DNA of 64,000 nucleotides from Rikenellaceae bacterium (GCA_902362705.1 CABIXK010000002.1:256205-320204); one strand, 5' to 3'. Positions 35,426-45,763 are shown, counted from the stretch's first letter. Numbers and translations: made by a program. The notes: generated from the sequence alone by a model not told the origin.

Positions 35426-36052
35426 ATGGAATTAGCTGTATTGAACACCCAGGGACAAGAGACGGGTCGTAAGGTAACCCTTTCGGATGCCGTCTTCGGC
35501 GTGGAGGCTAATGACCACGCGATCTACCTCGACGTGAAGCAGTACCTCGCCGACCAGCGTCAGGGCACGCACAAGGCCAAGCAGCGCAACGAGGTTGCCG
35601 GCTCGACCCGCAAGCTCAAGCGCCAGAAGGGTACCGGCGGCGCACGCTGCGGCTCGATCCTCTCGCCCCTCTTCCCGGGCGGCGGCCGCGTGTTCGGTCC
35701 CGTACCCCGCGACTACCGCTTCAAGCTCAACAAGAAGCTCAAGCAGCTGGCTCGTCGCAGCGCGCTGACCTACAAGGCTCAGGGCGGCGCCATCACCATC
35801 ATCGAGACCCTCTCGCTGGAGGCTCCCAAGACCAAGACGGTCGTGGCTCTGGCCGAGGCGCTGAAGGTGGCCGACAAGAAGGTGCTGCTCGTGCTCCCCG
35901 AGACGAACGTCAACCTGCAACTCTCGTGCCGCAACATCCCCAACGTTCTTCCCGTTCTGGCGCAGAACCTCTGCACCTACGACGTGATGAACGCATCGGC
36001 CATCGTGATGGTGGAGGGCGCCGAGAATGTACTCAATGAGATGTTAGCTTAA
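35426..36052 (+). CDS. rplD: 50S ribosomal protein uL4
   Basis: 208 aa. The exit-tunnel loop is visible (KQRNEVAGSTRKLKRQKGTG, GARCGSILSPLFPGGGRVFG). ATG at 35426 follows the rplC stop by one base. In E. coli uL4 represses the S10 operon; whether that control exists here cannot be seen. Confidence 0.97.
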   Translation: MELAVLNTQGQETGRKVTLSDAVFGVEANDHAIYLDVKQYLADQRQGTHKAKQRNEVAGSTRKLKRQKGTGGARCGSILSPLFPGGGRVFGPVPRDYRFKLNKKLKQLARRSALTYKAQGGAITIIETLSLEAPKTKTVVALAEALKVADKKVLLVLPETNVNLQLSCRNIPNVLPVLAQNLCTYDVMNASAIVMVEGAENVLNEMLA

Positions 36053-36066
36053 AAACGCAAGTTACA

Positions 36067-36357
36067 ATGGACATTATTATTAAGCCGGTTTTGACCGAGA
36101 AAATGACGATTCAGGGCGAAAAGTTGAATCGCTACGGTTTTATCGTTGACGTGCGGGCTAACAAGCTGCAGATTCGCAATGCCGTAGAGCAGATGTACAA
36201 TGTCGTGGTGACGGACGTGAACACCGTCAACTACATGGGCAAGCTCAAGAGCCGCTACACGAAGGCGGGTCTCCTGGAGGGTCGCGCCAACAACTTCAAG
36301 AAGGCGATCGTGACTCTGAAGGAGGGTGACAAGATCGATTTTTACAGTAATATCTAA
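36067..36357 (+). CDS. rplW: 50S ribosomal protein uL23
   Basis: 96 aa. [34 protein letters not shown] and [12 protein letters not shown] are family motifs. It lies at the tunnel exit and is the docking site for trigger factor and SRP. Confidence 0.96.
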   Translation: MDIIIKPVLTEKMTIQGEKLNRYGFIVDVRANKLQIRNAVEQMYNVVVTDVNTVNYMGKLKSRYTKAGLLEGRANNFKKAIVTLKEGDKIDFYSNI

Positions 36358-36362
36358 CGAAG

Positions 36363-37187
36363 ATGGCAGTAAGAAAATTTAAGCCTGTAACCGCAGGTAC
36401 GAGACATAAGATCATCGGCACGTTCGACGAGATCACGACGAACAAACCCGAAAAGTCGCTGTTGAGCCCCAAGAAAAGCTCGGGCGGTCGCAACAGCGAC
36501 GGCAAGATGACGGTCCGCTACATCGGCGGCGGTCACAAGCAGATGTATCGTATGGTCGACTTCAAGCGTTCGAAGGACGGCATCGCTGCAACTGTAAAAT
36601 CGATCGAGTACGACCCCAATCGTACGGCTCGCATTGCGCTTCTGGTGTACGCCGACGGTGTGAAGAGCTACATCATCGCACCCAATGGCCTGAAGGTAGG
36701 CCAGACCGTCATGAGCGGCGCCGGTGTCGCTCCCGAGGTGGGCAACACGCTCTTCCTGAGCGAGATCCCCCTGGGTACGGTCATCCACAACATCGAACTC
36801 TACCCGGGCCAGGGCGCCGCGATGGCGCGTTCGGCCGGCTCGTATGCACAGCTGCTGGCACGCGAAGGCAAATTCGCCATCATCAAGCTGCCCAGCGGTG
36901 AGACTCGTATGGTACTCGTAACCTGCCGCGCCACGGTGGGTGTGGTCTCCAACGTGGACCACAACCTCGAAAGCTCGGGCAAGGCAGGTCGCGAACGTTG
37001 GCTCGGCCGTCGTCCGCGCAACCGTGGTGTCGTGATGAACCCGGTGGATCACCCGATGGGTGGTGGCGAAGGTCGTGCGTCGGGTGGTCACCCGCGTTCG
37101 CGCAAGGGTCTTCTGGCTAAGGGTTACAAGACGCGCAACCCGAAGAAGACGACCTCGAAGTTTATTATTTCCCGTAAGAAAAAATAA
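36363..37187 (+). CDS. rplB: 50S ribosomal protein uL2
   Basis: 274 aa. [16 protein letters not shown], the RNA-binding OB and SH3 folds, and the near-universal [20 protein letters not shown] with its conserved histidine close to the peptidyl-transferase centre. It begins 5 bp after rplW. Confidence 0.98.
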   Translation: MAVRKFKPVTAGTRHKIIGTFDEITTNKPEKSLLSPKKSSGGRNSDGKMTVRYIGGGHKQMYRMVDFKRSKDGIAATVKSIEYDPNRTARIALLVYADGVKSYIIAPNGLKVGQTVMSGAGVAPEVGNTLFLSEIPLGTVIHNIELYPGQGAAMARSAGSYAQLLAREGKFAIIKLPSGETRMVLVTCRATVGVVSNVDHNLESSGKAGRERWLGRRPRNRGVVMNPVDHPMGGGEGRASGGHPRSRKGLLAKGYKTRNPKKTTSKFIISRKKK

Positions 37188-37204
37188 TTAAATAAGAGTA
37201 CATA

Positions 37205-37474
37205 ATGAGCCGTTCACTGAAAAAAGGACCGTTTATCGACCCCAAGCTGGAGGCGAAAGTCGTCGCCCAGGCCGAAGGGAGCAAGAAGTCGGTAATCAAG
37301 ACATGGTCACGTGCAAGTATGATCTCGCCCGACTTCGTGGGTCAGACGATCGCCGTTCACAACGGAAACAAGTTCATTCCGGTGTATGTGACGGAGAACA
37401 TGGTAGGGCACAAGCTCGGCGAGTTTGCCCCTACGCGCAACTTCCGCGGTCATGCAGGTAACAAGAAAAAATAG
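37205..37474 (+). CDS. rpsS: 30S ribosomal protein uS19
   Basis: 89 aa. [34 protein letters not shown] and [18 protein letters not shown] are diagnostic. It forms part of the 30S head with uS13. Confidence 0.97.
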   Translation: MSRSLKKGPFIDPKLEAKVVAQAEGSKKSVIKTWSRASMISPDFVGQTIAVHNGNKFIPVYVTENMVGHKLGEFAPTRNFRGHAGNKKK

Positions 37475-37481
37475 GTAGAAA

Positions 37482-37892
37482 ATGGGTGCAAGAAAAGCAA
37501 TAAGAGCCGAGAAAATCAAGGCTGAGAAGAAGCAGAAGGCAATCGCCGTCATGCGCGATTGTCCCACCTCTCCCCGCAAGATGCGCCTGGTGGCCGACAT
37601 CATCCGCGGCGTGGAGATCAACAAGGCGCTGGGCATCCTCCGCTATTCGAAGAAGGAGGCCTCGATCCGCATGGAGAAGCTCCTCAAGTCGGCCATCGCC
37701 AACTGGGAGGCCAAGAACGAGGGCGAGCGTCTGGAGGATGCAACGCTCTGCGTCAAGGAGGTGTTCGTCGACGGCGGTCGCATGCTCAAGCGTATCCAGG
37801 CTGCGCCGCAGGGCCGTGCGCACCGCATCCGCAAGCGCTCGAACCACGTGACGATCGTAGTTGACAAAATGGTAACCGTAGAAAACAAGTAA
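37482..37892 (+). CDS. rplV: 50S ribosomal protein uL22
   Basis: 136 aa. The tunnel-lining hairpin is present ([32 protein letters not shown]). The N-terminus is extended with lysines ([19 protein letters not shown]). It starts 7 bp after rpsS. Confidence 0.97.
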   Translation: MGARKAIRAEKIKAEKKQKAIAVMRDCPTSPRKMRLVADIIRGVEINKALGILRYSKKEASIRMEKLLKSAIANWEAKNEGERLEDATLCVKEVFVDGGRMLKRIQAAPQGRAHRIRKRSNHVTIVVDKMVTVENK

Positions 37893-37896
37893 TCAG

Positions 37897-38667
37897 ATGG
37901 GACAGAAAGTTAATCCGATAGCAAATCGTCTCGGCATCATCCGCGGTTGGGATTCCAACTGGTTCGGCGGCAAGGATTTCTCCGACAAGCTGGTCGAGGA
38001 CGCCAAGATCCGCAAGTACCTGAATGTCCGTCTGGCCAAGGCTTCGATCTCGAAGATCATCATCGAGCGCACGCTGAAGCTCGTCACGGTAACCATCTCG
38101 ACGGCGCGTCCGGGCATCATCATCGGCAAGGGCGGCCAGGAGGTCGACAAGCTCAAGGAGGAGCTCAAGAAGCTCACCGGCAAGGAGATCCAGATCAACA
38201 TCTTCGAGGTGAAGCGTCCCGAGATCGACGCCGTGATCGTGGGTCAGAACATCGCACGCCAGCTCGAGGGCCGCGTTTCGTTCCGCCGCGCCGTGAAGAC
38301 GGCCGTCGCTTCGACGATGCGCATGGGCGCCGAGGGCATCAAGATCCAGGTCGCAGGTCGCGTGGGCGGCGCCGAGATGGCCCGTACCGAGACCGTCAAG
38401 GAGGGTCGCATTCCGCTGCACACCTTCCGTGCCGACATCGACTACTGCCTCACGGAGGCCCTCACCAAGGTGGGTATCCTGGGCGTGAAGGTGTGGATCT
38501 GCCAGGGCACGGTCTACGGCAAGCGCGACATCTTCGAGATCGCCGGCGCATCGGCGCAGGCCCCCTCGGGCGACCGCGGCGAGCGTCGCGAGCGCCGTGG
38601 CGGCGATCGTCGCGGCGGTGACCGTCGCGGCGGACGTCGTGGCGACCGTCGTCAGAACAATCAGTAA
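37897..38667 (+). CDS. rpsC: 30S ribosomal protein uS3 with RG-rich tail
   Basis: 256 aa. [22 protein letters not shown] domain with [20 protein letters not shown], and [16 protein letters not shown]. The last 35 residues form a low-complexity Arg/Gly tail ([20 protein letters not shown]), longer than in E. coli. uS3 lines the mRNA entry channel. Confidence 0.97.
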   Translation: MGQKVNPIANRLGIIRGWDSNWFGGKDFSDKLVEDAKIRKYLNVRLAKASISKIIIERTLKLVTVTISTARPGIIIGKGGQEVDKLKEELKKLTGKEIQINIFEVKRPEIDAVIVGQNIARQLEGRVSFRRAVKTAVASTMRMGAEGIKIQVAGRVGGAEMARTETVKEGRIPLHTFRADIDYCLTEALTKVGILGVKVWICQGTVYGKRDIFEIAGASAQAPSGDRGERRERRGGDRRGGDRRGGRRGDRRQNNQ

Positions 38668-38693
38668 GTAGGACCTTTTAAAGCAAAACGACA

Positions 38694-39122
38694 ATGTTAC
38701 AGCCGAAAAAGACCAAGTTTAGAAGAATGCAGAAAGGCCGCATGAAAGGTTTGGCTCAGAGAGGTAACCAGCTTGCAACCGGCTCTTTCGCAATCAAGGC
38801 ACTCGAATCGGCCTGGATCACCGGTCGCCAGATCGAGGCGGCCCGTCAGGCCATCACCCGATACATGAAGCGTGAAGGACAGCTCTGGATCCGCATCTTC
38901 CCCGACAAACCCATCACGAAGAAGCCCGCCGAGGTGCGTATGGGTAAGGGTAAGGGTAATCCCGAAGGCTTCGTAGCGCCCGTTACGCCCGGCCGTATCC
39001 TCTTCGAGGCCGAGGGTGTGCCCCTGGCAATCGCACAGGAGGCCCTGCGTCTGGGTGCGCAGAAGCTGCCTATCACCACGAAGTTCATCGTGCGTCGCGA
39101 CTACGTAGAAACCACCATTTAA
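38694..39122 (+). CDS. rplP: 50S ribosomal protein uL16
   Basis: 142 aa. [58 protein letters not shown]. It binds near the A-site tRNA elbow and is a late assembly protein. Confidence 0.97.
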   Translation: MLQPKKTKFRRMQKGRMKGLAQRGNQLATGSFAIKALESAWITGRQIEAARQAITRYMKREGQLWIRIFPDKPITKKPAEVRMGKGKGNPEGFVAPVTPGRILFEAEGVPLAIAQEALRLGAQKLPITTKFIVRRDYVETTI

Positions 39123-39133
39123 GGGAACACAAC

Positions 39134-39325
39134 ATGAAAAGTGCAGAAATCAAGGATATTTCGATCAAGGACCTCGCCGAGCGCATCGAGACCGAGAAGG
39201 CGCAGCTGGCGAAGCTGAAGGTGCAGCATGCGGTGTCCCCCGTCGAGAACCCGTCGATCATTAAGAAGAGCCGCAGAGACATAGCTCGCATGCTGACGAT
39301 CCTGCGCCAGAAAAACGCCAAATAA
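39134..39325 (+). CDS. rpmC: 50S ribosomal protein uL29
   Basis: 63 aa, two helices: [20 protein letters not shown] and [15 protein letters not shown]. It contacts uL23 at the tunnel exit. It lies in the canonical position between rplP and rpsQ. Confidence 0.95.
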   Translation: MKSAEIKDISIKDLAERIETEKAQLAKLKVQHAVSPVENPSIIKKSRRDIARMLTILRQKNAK

Positions 39326-39333
39326 TTACGACT

Positions 39334-39588
39334 ATGGAAAGAAATCTTAGAAAAGAGCGTATCGGTGTGGTTGTCAGCAACAAGATGGAGAAGACCATTG
39401 TGGTTGCCGTCGCCCGCAAGGTCAAGCACCCGATCTACGGCAAGTTCGTCAACAAGACGACCAAGTTCGTGGCCGAGTCGCTCGACGAGACCTGCAAGGA
39501 GGGCGATACCGTACGCATCATGGAGACGCGCCCTCTGAGCAAGACGAAGCGTTGGAGATTAGTACAAATCATTGAAAGAGTTAAGTAG
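39334..39588 (+). CDS. rpsQ: 30S ribosomal protein uS17
   Basis: 84 aa. [34 protein letters not shown], and [20 protein letters not shown] are family blocks of this OB-fold protein. Confidence 0.96.
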   Translation: MERNLRKERIGVVVSNKMEKTIVVAVARKVKHPIYGKFVNKTTKFVAESLDETCKEGDTVRIMETRPLSKTKRWRLVQIIERVK

Positions 39589-39590
39589 TT

Positions 39591-39956
39591 ATGATACAAC
39601 AGGAAAGTAGACTCGTAGTAGCTGACAACAGCGGTGCGAAGGAGGTTCTCTGCATCCGCGTACTCGGCGGTACGAAGCGTCGCTACGCTTCGATCGGCGA
39701 CAAGATCGTGGTTGCGGTCAAGAGCGCCACTCCGTCGGGCGACGTCAAGAAGGGCGCCGTGTCGAAGGCTGTGGTCGTGCGCACGACCAAGGAGATCCGT
39801 CGTGCCAACGGTTCGTACATTCGTTTCGACGACAACGCCGTGGTACTGCTTAACAACCAGGGTGAAATGCGCGGTACGCGTATCTTCGGTCCCGTGGCTC
39901 GCGAGCTGCGCGACCAGTACATGAAGATCATCTCCCTCGCACCCGAAGTATTGTAA
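39591..39956 (+). CDS. rplN: 50S ribosomal protein uL14
   Basis: 121 aa. [40 protein letters not shown], and [19 protein letters not shown]. It begins 2 bp after the rpsQ stop and starts the spc-type block. Confidence 0.97.
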   Translation: MIQQESRLVVADNSGAKEVLCIRVLGGTKRRYASIGDKIVVAVKSATPSGDVKKGAVSKAVVVRTTKEIRRANGSYIRFDDNAVVLLNNQGEMRGTRIFGPVARELRDQYMKIISLAPEVL

Positions 39957-39976
39957 TCATAAAAATAATTTCGGAT

Positions 39977-40300
39977 ATGTCAGTCAAATTACATATTAAG
40001 AAAGGGGATATGGTGCAGGTCATGGCCGGCGACAACAAAGGCAAGCAGGGCAAGGTCCTGAAGGTCGAGGTGTCGAAGCAGCGTGCCGTGGTCGAGGGTG
40101 TCAACCTGTGCAAGAAGGCCACGAAGCCCAATGCCCAGAACCCCCAGGGAGGCATCGTCGAGAAGGAGGCGCCGATCCACGTATCGAACCTCATGGTGCT
40201 CGATCCCAAGAGCGGCAAGCCCACGCGCGTGGGCCGCAAGGCAGATGCAAAAGGCAAATTAGTTCGTTACGCTAAAAAATCAGGGGAGGAGATCAAATAA
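39977..40300 (+). CDS. rplX: 50S ribosomal protein uL24
   Basis: 107 aa. KOW motif in [20 protein letters not shown], followed by [18 protein letters not shown]. The stop overlaps the rplE start by one base (TAATG). It initiates 50S assembly. Confidence 0.96.
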   Translation: MSVKLHIKKGDMVQVMAGDNKGKQGKVLKVEVSKQRAVVEGVNLCKKATKPNAQNPQGGIVEKEAPIHVSNLMVLDPKSGKPTRVGRKADAKGKLVRYAKKSGEEIK

Positions 40301-40857
40301 TGGCTTACGTACCTACACTCAAGACCCAGTATAAGGAGCAGATCGTCCCTGCCCTTATGAAGCAGTTCGGCTACTCGACCGTCATGCAGTGCCCGAAGCT
40401 TCAGAAGATCGTCATCAACCAGGGTATGGGCCAGGCTGTCGCCGACAAGAAACTCATCGACGTGGCCGAAGCCGAGCTGTCGCTCATCACCGGTCAGAAG
40501 GCCGTCCAGACCCGTTCGCGCAAGGATATCTCGAACTTCAAGCTGCGTAAGGGCATGCCCATCGGCGTGCGCGTGACGCTGCGCGACACGAAGATGTACG
40601 AGTTCCTCGAGCGTCTGATCGCCGTCGCCCTGCCGCGTATCCGCGACTTCAAGGGCATCAACGAGAAGTTCGACGGCCAGGGCAACTACACCCTGGGCAT
40701 CAGCGAGCAGATCATCTTCCCGGAGATCGACATCGACAAGATCACCAAGATCTTCGGCATGGAGATCACCTTCGTTACGACGGCTCCGACCGACGAGGAG
40801 GCTTATGCCCTGCTCCGCGAGTTCGGCCTTCCTTTCAAGAACGCAAAAAAGAACTAA
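40300..40857 (+). CDS. rplE: 50S ribosomal protein uL5
   Basis: 185 aa. [40 protein letters not shown], and [20 protein letters not shown]. It binds 5S rRNA and the P-site tRNA. A purine-rich GGGGAGGAG upstream is also codons of rplX, so it cannot be called an SD with confidence. Confidence 0.97.
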   Translation: MAYVPTLKTQYKEQIVPALMKQFGYSTVMQCPKLQKIVINQGMGQAVADKKLIDVAEAELSLITGQKAVQTRSRKDISNFKLRKGMPIGVRVTLRDTKMYEFLERLIAVALPRIRDFKGINEKFDGQGNYTLGISEQIIFPEIDIDKITKIFGMEITFVTTAPTDEEAYALLREFGLPFKNAKKN

Positions 40858-40860
40858 GAC

Positions 40861-41157
40861 ATGGCAAAAGAATCGATGAAGGCCCGCGAGGTGAAGCGTC
40901 AGAAGCTCGCCCAGCGTTACGCCCATAAGCGCGAGGAGATCGCTGCTGCCGTGAAGAGCGGCGAGATGGATCACGAGGAGGCGTGGATCGCCCTTTCGAA
41001 GCTGCCCCGCAACTCGAATCCCATCCGCCAGCACAACCGCTGCAAGATCACCGGCCGTCCGAAGGGCTACATCCGCCTGTTCGGTATCAGCCGTATCCAG
41101 TTCCGCGAGATGGCCTCCAAGGGGCTCATCCCCGGCGTGACGAAGGCCAGCTGGTAG
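40861..41157 (+). CDS. rpsN: 30S ribosomal protein uS14, zinc-free form
   Basis: 98 aa. [20 protein letters not shown] and [37 protein letters not shown]. Only one cysteine is present, so this is the long form without a zinc ribbon. It is followed not by rpsH directly but by a 604-bp spacer. Confidence 0.97.
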   Translation: MAKESMKAREVKRQKLAQRYAHKREEIAAAVKSGEMDHEEAWIALSKLPRNSNPIRQHNRCKITGRPKGYIRLFGISRIQFREMASKGLIPGVTKASW

Positions 41158-41761
41158 TCTCTCCTGTTTCGGGTGCGGTCGCCGCACCCGAAACATCCCT
41201 ATTTCAGGGTCGGATTCCGAGGGTGAAAAGCCCGTGGTGGACGGCTGGGAGGCAATCCCTCCGTGGCCGTTCGACGAATCCGCGCCCGATACGGGTGTCG
41301 AATCCCGGTAGCGACGTCGCAGTACCGGGGAAAGTGCCGCCTTCGGGGCGGTAACTTCCCGGTATGTGGGGCGTGGCGAAAGGCTCGGCATTTAGCTACG
41401 GATTTCCCGGGCCCGCGAGGGCGGCGAGGAGTGTGACCGAGTGCGCGGCCGACCGAGGCCGGAAGCGCCCGGAAACCCTCTCTCTGCCGGCCGAGGGGTG
41501 TCCCGAGGGAAATTTCGTGCGGACAGGATGCGGGTCGCCTCGGGCGCCGGCATCGTCCGTATATCTCCCGTTCCGCTGTTAATTCGCCGAAATCAGGCGA
41601 TTAGCTTGGTAAATCGGGAAATTATGCGTATATTTGCGCGCTTTCGCACGTTCCCGGGCCCGCGTGCCGGGCGGTTCGAGTCCGGACCGGGGTGTCGGAG
41701 ATGGGGCGGAGGCGCAAGAGAAAAACAAACCAAACATTTAATTTTTAACTTCTTATTCGTT
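41158..41761 (+). other. Structured 604-bp spacer interrupting the spc operon; internal promoter
   Basis: No credible protein is encoded. The first half is dense with hairpins: a perfect 13-bp stem at 41166-41194 (GTTTCGGGTGCGG / CCGCACCCGAAAC), ACGGC/GCCGT enclosing GGGAGG-CAAT-CCCTCC at about 41243-41273, CCCGATACGGG near 41288, and TACCGGGGAAAGT...ACTTCCCGGTA around a GCCGCC-TTCG-GGGCGG tip (about 41322-41366). None has a T-run, so classical termination is not obvious. The region ends in a promoter: CTTG at 41605-41608, 20 bp, TATATTTG at 41629-41636. It could be an attenuator, a structured RNA or a decayed insertion. Confidence 0.6.
41605..41636 (+). promoter_or_regulatory. Internal promoter upstream of rpsH
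   Basis: TTG (41606-41608) and TATATTTG (41629-41636) are spaced by 20 bp, good agreement with the Bacteroidetes promoter. The predicted leader to the rpsH ATG is about 120 nt. Confidence 0.6.
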
Positions 41762-42160
41762 ATGACTGATCCTATTGCGGACTTTCTGACCAGAATTAGA
41801 AACGCGGTGAAAGCCAACCACAAAGTGGTTGAAGCTCCCGGTTCAAAAATTAAGCAGGAGATCACCAAGATCCTCTACGATCAGGGTTACATCCTCGCCT
41901 ACAAGTTCGACACCGACGTGAAGGGCCACCCCTCGATCAAGATCGCACTGAAGTGGGATGCCGCCACGAAGACCAACGCCATCAAGAACCTCAAGCGCGT
42001 GAGCCGTCCGGGTCTGCGCCAGTACGCTTCGGTTTCGGACATGCCCCGCGTGCTCAACGGCCTCGGCATCGCCATCCTTTCGACCTCGAAGGGTATCATG
42101 ACCGACGCCGCTGCCCGCAAGGAGAACGTCGGCGGCGAGGTGCTCTGCTACATCTACTAA
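41762..42160 (+). CDS. rpsH: 30S ribosomal protein uS8
   Basis: 132 aa. MTDPIADFLTRIRNAVKANH, PGSKIKQEITKILYDQGYI, SRPGLRQYAS and the C-terminal STSKGIMTDAAARKENVGGE. In E. coli uS8 is the spc operon repressor. The gene is unusually far from rpsN and likely has its own promoter (41605-41636). Confidence 0.98.
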   Translation: MTDPIADFLTRIRNAVKANHKVVEAPGSKIKQEITKILYDQGYILAYKFDTDVKGHPSIKIALKWDAATKTNAIKNLKRVSRPGLRQYASVSDMPRVLNGLGIAILSTSKGIMTDAAARKENVGGEVLCYIY

Positions 42161-42186
42161 ATCGTAATCAATCAAATCGCAACGCA

Positions 42187-42774
42187 ATGTCAAGAATTGG
42201 TAAATTACCTGTAAACCTGCCCGCCGGCGTTACCGTGGAGGTAGCTGCCGACAATACGGTAAGCGTGAAAGGGCCACTCGGGACGCTGAGTCTGAAGGTA
42301 GACTCGGACATCAAGGTAGAGGTCGGCACGCATGTCGACGCTCACACGCAGAAGGAGATCCCCGCCGTGATCGTAACCCGTCCGACCAACCAGCCGCGCC
42401 ACCGCTCGCTGCACGGTCTCTACCGCGCGCTGATCAACAACATGGTCGTGGGCGTATCGAAGGGCTACGAGATCAAGCAGGAGCTCGTCGGCGTCGGCTT
42501 CAAGGCCGAGGTCAAGGGCCAGGTGCTGGAGATGAGCCTCGGCTACTCGCACGACACCCACTTCCTGCTCCCGGCCGAGGTGACCGCCACGGCCGTCACG
42601 GAGAAGAAGGGCAACCCGATCGTCACCCTGAAGAGCATCGACAAGCAGCTCGTCGGCCAGGTCGCCGCCAAACTGCGTTCGCTGCGCAAGCCGGAGCCTT
42701 ACAAGGGCAAGGGTATCAAGTTCGTCGGCGAGCAGCTGCGTCGCAAGGCCGGCAAGTCGGCAGGTGCCAAATAG
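42187..42774 (+). CDS. rplF: 50S ribosomal protein uL6
   Basis: 195 aa. MSRIGKLPVNLPAGVTVEVA, GLYRALINNMVVGVSKGYE, and KPEPYKGKGIKFVGEQLRRK. It sits at the base of the L7/L12 stalk. ATG at 42187 lies 26 bp after rpsH. Confidence 0.97.
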   Translation: MSRIGKLPVNLPAGVTVEVAADNTVSVKGPLGTLSLKVDSDIKVEVGTHVDAHTQKEIPAVIVTRPTNQPRHRSLHGLYRALINNMVVGVSKGYEIKQELVGVGFKAEVKGQVLEMSLGYSHDTHFLLPAEVTATAVTEKKGNPIVTLKSIDKQLVGQVAAKLRSLRKPEPYKGKGIKFVGEQLRRKAGKSAGAK

Positions 42775-42799
42775 TAACCCGTAAATCGTTCTGAATATT

Positions 42800-43162
42800 A
42801 TGTCGCTGAACAAGATAGAAAGAAGAGAGAGGATCAAGATGCGCATCCGCAAGATCGTGAGCGGTACCGCGTCGCAGCCTCGCATGACTGTATTCCGTAG
42901 CAACAAGCAGATCTACGTGCAGTTTATCGACGACCTGGCAGGCGTGACGCTCGCCTCGGCATCCTCGCTGGACAAGGAGGTGGCCGAAGCGGTCGCCGGC
43001 AAGAACAAGTGCGAGGTCGCCGCGCTGGTGGGCAAGCTGGCCGCCGAGCGCGCCACCGCCAAGGGCATCACCACGGTGGCCTTCGACCGCAACGGTTACC
43101 TTTATCACGGACGAGTTAAACAGCTGGCCGAAGCAGCACGCGAAGGCGGACTTAAATTCTAA
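42800..43162 (+). CDS. rplR: 50S ribosomal protein uL18
   Basis: 120 aa. [58 protein letters not shown]. It binds 5S rRNA. Confidence 0.97.
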   Translation: MSLNKIERRERIKMRIRKIVSGTASQPRMTVFRSNKQIYVQFIDDLAGVTLASASSLDKEVAEAVAGKNKCEVAALVGKLAAERATAKGITTVAFDRNGYLYHGRVKQLAEAAREGGLKF

Positions 43163-43168
43163 GCAATC

Positions 43169-43687
43169 ATGTCGAATACGAACATAAAGAAAGTACGCAC
43201 GAGCGACCTGGAGCTCAAGGATCGCCTCGTGAGCATTCAGCGCGTGACCAAGGTAACGAAGGGCGGTCGCACGTTCAGCTTCTCGGCCATCGTCGTCGTA
43301 GGTAACGAGGCCGGCGTCGTAGGTTACGGTCTGGGCAAGGCTTCGGAGGTGCAGGCCGCCATCGCCAAGGGCGTGGAGGATGCCAAGAAGAACCTGGTGA
43401 GCATCCCCGTGATCAACGGTACGATCCCCCACAAGCAGGAGTCGCGCTTCAGCGGTTCGCTCGTGATGATTCGTCCGGCCGCTCCCGGTACGGGTATCAT
43501 CGCCGGCGGTGCCATGCGTGCCGTGCTGGAGTCGGTGGGCGTGAAGAACGTGCTGGCCAAGAGCAAGGGCTCGTCGAACCCCCACAACCTGGTGAAGGCC
43601 ACGATCCAGGCCCTCTGCGAGCTGCGCGACGCCCATAGCATCGCCCGCCTGCGCGGCATCTCGATGGACAAGGTGTTTAACGGTTAA
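43169..43687 (+). CDS. rpsE: 30S ribosomal protein uS5
   Basis: 172 aa. Double-stranded-RNA-binding fold with [39 protein letters not shown], and [20 protein letters not shown]. It contributes to translational accuracy. It starts 6 bp after rplR. Confidence 0.97.
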   Translation: MSNTNIKKVRTSDLELKDRLVSIQRVTKVTKGGRTFSFSAIVVVGNEAGVVGYGLGKASEVQAAIAKGVEDAKKNLVSIPVINGTIPHKQESRFSGSLVMIRPAAPGTGIIAGGAMRAVLESVGVKNVLAKSKGSSNPHNLVKATIQALCELRDAHSIARLRGISMDKVFNG

Positions 43688-43700
43688 TTTCGAAACGGAA

Positions 43701-43883
43701 ATGGCAAAATTGAAAATCACCCAGATCAAGAGCCGCATCGGAGCTACGGAGCGTCAGTGCAAGAACCTCGACGCCCTGGGCCTGAAGCGCATCAACGCGG
43801 TGGTCGAGCACGACGATTCGGCGATCATCAAGGGCATGATCGAGCGCGTGAAGCACCTCGTCAAGGTCGAGGAGGTAAAATAA
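43701..43883 (+). CDS. rpmD: 50S ribosomal protein uL30
   Basis: 60 aa. KLKITQIKSRIGATERQCKN, LDALGLKRINAVVEHDDSAI. It is correctly placed between rpsE and rplO. Confidence 0.95.
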   Translation: MAKLKITQIKSRIGATERQCKNLDALGLKRINAVVEHDDSAIIKGMIERVKHLVKVEEVK

Positions 43884-43910
43884 GTTTAACCGAAAGACGT
43901 AATTAACACA

Positions 43911-44357
43911 ATGGAACTCAATAATCTCAAACCTGCAAAGGGTTCAACGCACCACGACAAGCGCATTGCGCGCGGTGCGGGTTCGGGTCACGGTGGCACG
44001 GCCACGCGTGGTCACAAGGGTGCACAGTCGCGTTCGGGCTACTCGCGCAAGCTGGGCTTCGAGGGCGGTCAGATGCCGTTGCAGCGTCGTCTTCCCAAGT
44101 TCGGTTTCACCAACCTGAAGCGTGTCGAGTTCAAGGCGATCAACCTCTCGACGCTCGAGGAGCTGGCTGCCAAGAAGTCGCTTCAGGAGATCACGGTGGA
44201 GACGCTTGTGGGCGCCGGCTTCGTCTCGTCGAACGACAAGGTGAAGATCCTGGGCAACGGACAGTTGACGAAGGCGCTGAGCGTCAAGGCTCACGCCTTC
44301 TCGAAGAGCGCCGAGGCAGCCATCGCGGCAGCCGGCGGCAGCGTCGAAAAACTGTAG
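43911..44357 (+). CDS. rplO: 50S ribosomal protein uL15
   Basis: 148 aa. MELNNLKPAKGSTHHDKRIA, RGAGSGHGGTATRGHKGAQS, GFEGGQMPLQRRLPKFGFTN. The glycine-rich N-terminal arm penetrates 23S rRNA. It is followed 23 bp later by secY. Confidence 0.97.
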   Translation: MELNNLKPAKGSTHHDKRIARGAGSGHGGTATRGHKGAQSRSGYSRKLGFEGGQMPLQRRLPKFGFTNLKRVEFKAINLSTLEELAAKKSLQEITVETLVGAGFVSSNDKVKILGNGQLTKALSVKAHAFSKSAEAAIAAAGGSVEKL

Positions 44358-44380
44358 CAACCCCATAGCACTCAAAAATT

Positions 44381-45763
44381 ATGAATCAGTATCTCGTTGT
44401 TGGTATCGTCTTTTTGGTGGTAATCGCTCTTTTGGCGACCAACAAGAAATTGGTGGAAACGCTCAAGAACATCTATAAGATCGAGGAGCTGCGCAAGCGT
44501 GTTATCTACACGATCGGGCTGCTTCTGGTCTACCGCTTGGGCAGTTTCGTAGTGATTCCGGGCATCAACCCCAACGCCCTGGGCGAGGGGTCGGCCTACG
44601 CCAGCCAGCTGGAGGGCAACGGACTTCTGGGTCTGTTGAACGTATTCTCCGGCGGTGCGTTCGGCAACGCCGCGATCCTGGCGCTCGGAGTCATGCCGTA
44701 CATCACCGCCTCGATCATCATCCAGCTCATGGGCATGATGATTCCGTATTTCCAGAAAATGCAGAAGGAGGGTGAGAGCGGCCGCCGCAAGATGAACCAG
44801 TGGACGCGCTTCCTCACCATCGGCGTGCTCCTGTTGCAGGGTCCGGCCTACATCGCCAACCTCTACCATCAGGTCCCCACCGCGTTCGTCTACGGCAACT
44901 CGTTCGGGTTCGTATGCTATGCGACGACGATTCTCATCGCCGGTACCATGTTCATCATGTGGCTGGGCGAGAAGATCACCGACAAAGGCATCGGCAACGG
45001 TATCTCGCTGATCATCATGATCGGTATCGTGGCCCGTCTTCCCCATGCGCTGCTGGCCGAGGTCAACGCGCGCATCCAGACGGCCACCGGTAGCGCCATC
45101 ATGCTGATCTTCGAGCTCGTGCTGCTGTTCCTGGTCTTCATGGCTACGATCGCCCTGGTGCAGGCCGTCCGCAAGGTGCCTGTACAGTATGCCAAGCGTA
45201 TCGTGGGCAACAAGCAGTACGGAGGCGTGCGTCAGTACATCCCGCTGAAGATGAACGCGGCAAATGTCATGCCGATCATCTTCGCGCAGGCGCTGATGTT
45301 CATCCCCGCGCTGTTCGCCAACGTGGCTCCCGGCTTCGCTGCCGCCTTCAGCACGATGACGGGTTTCTGGTACAACTTTACGCTGGCAGTGCTGGTAATC
45401 GTCTTCACCTACTTCTACACGGCGATTATCATCAATCCTCAAATGATGGCCGATGACATGAAGCGCAACGGAGGCTTTATCCCGGGAGTGAAACCGGGCA
45501 AGCAGACGGTGAACTACATCGATACCATCATGACGCGTATCACCCTTCCCGGTTCGGTATTCCTGGCCGTCGTGGCGATCCTGCCCGCACTGGCCATGAA
45601 GTTCCTGGGCATCCAGCAGGCGTTCGCCTACTTCTACGGAGGTACGTCGCTGCTGATCATGGTAGGCGTGGTGCTCGACACTCTCAAGCAGATAGAGAGC
45701 TACCTGCTGATGCGTCACTACGACGGTCTGATGAAGACGGGCCGCATCCAGGGGCGTCATTAG
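44381..45763 (+). CDS. secY: Preprotein translocase subunit SecY
   Basis: 460 aa with ten predicted membrane helices. Recognisable blocks are VYRLGSFVVIPGIN, GGAFGNAAILALGVMPYITA, QLMGMMIPYFQKMQKEGESG, TDKGIGNGISLIIMIGIV, and the cytoplasmic RRKVP-type loop (AVRKVPVQYAKRIVGN). It forms the central channel with SecE and SecG. The first 30 residues add a membrane segment and a charged stretch (NKKLVETLKNIYKIEELRK). Confidence 0.97.
   Translation: MNQYLVVGIVFLVVIALLATNKKLVETLKNIYKIEELRKRVIYTIGLLLVYRLGSFVVIPGINPNALGEGSAYASQLEGNGLLGLLNVFSGGAFGNAAILALGVMPYITASIIIQLMGMMIPYFQKMQKEGESGRRKMNQWTRFLTIGVLLLQGPAYIANLYHQVPTAFVYGNSFGFVCYATTILIAGTMFIMWLGEKITDKGIGNGISLIIMIGIVARLPHALLAEVNARIQTATGSAIMLIFELVLLFLVFMATIALVQAVRKVPVQYAKRIVGNKQYGGVRQYIPLKMNAANVMPIIFAQALMFIPALFANVAPGFAAAFSTMTGFWYNFTLAVLVIVFTYFYTAIIINPQMMADDMKRNGGFIPGVKPGKQTVNYIDTIMTRITLPGSVFLAVVAILPALAMKFLGIQQAFAYFYGGTSLLIMVGVVLDTLKQIESYLLMRHYDGLMKTGRIQGRH

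Noticed and set aside
40284..40292. GGGGAGGAG before rplE as a Shine-Dalgarno
   Set aside because: The bases encode the conserved end of rplX, so their presence is explained without a ribosome-binding role.
41364..41582. 72-codon open frame in the rpsN-rpsH spacer
   Set aside because: It has no family resemblance or coding-like composition, and it runs over regions with hairpin structure.
41671..41695. GGTTCGAGTCCGGA looks like a tRNA T-arm
   Set aside because: Only three of five T-stem pairs form, and no acceptor, D-arm or anticodon stem can be built from the upstream sequence.
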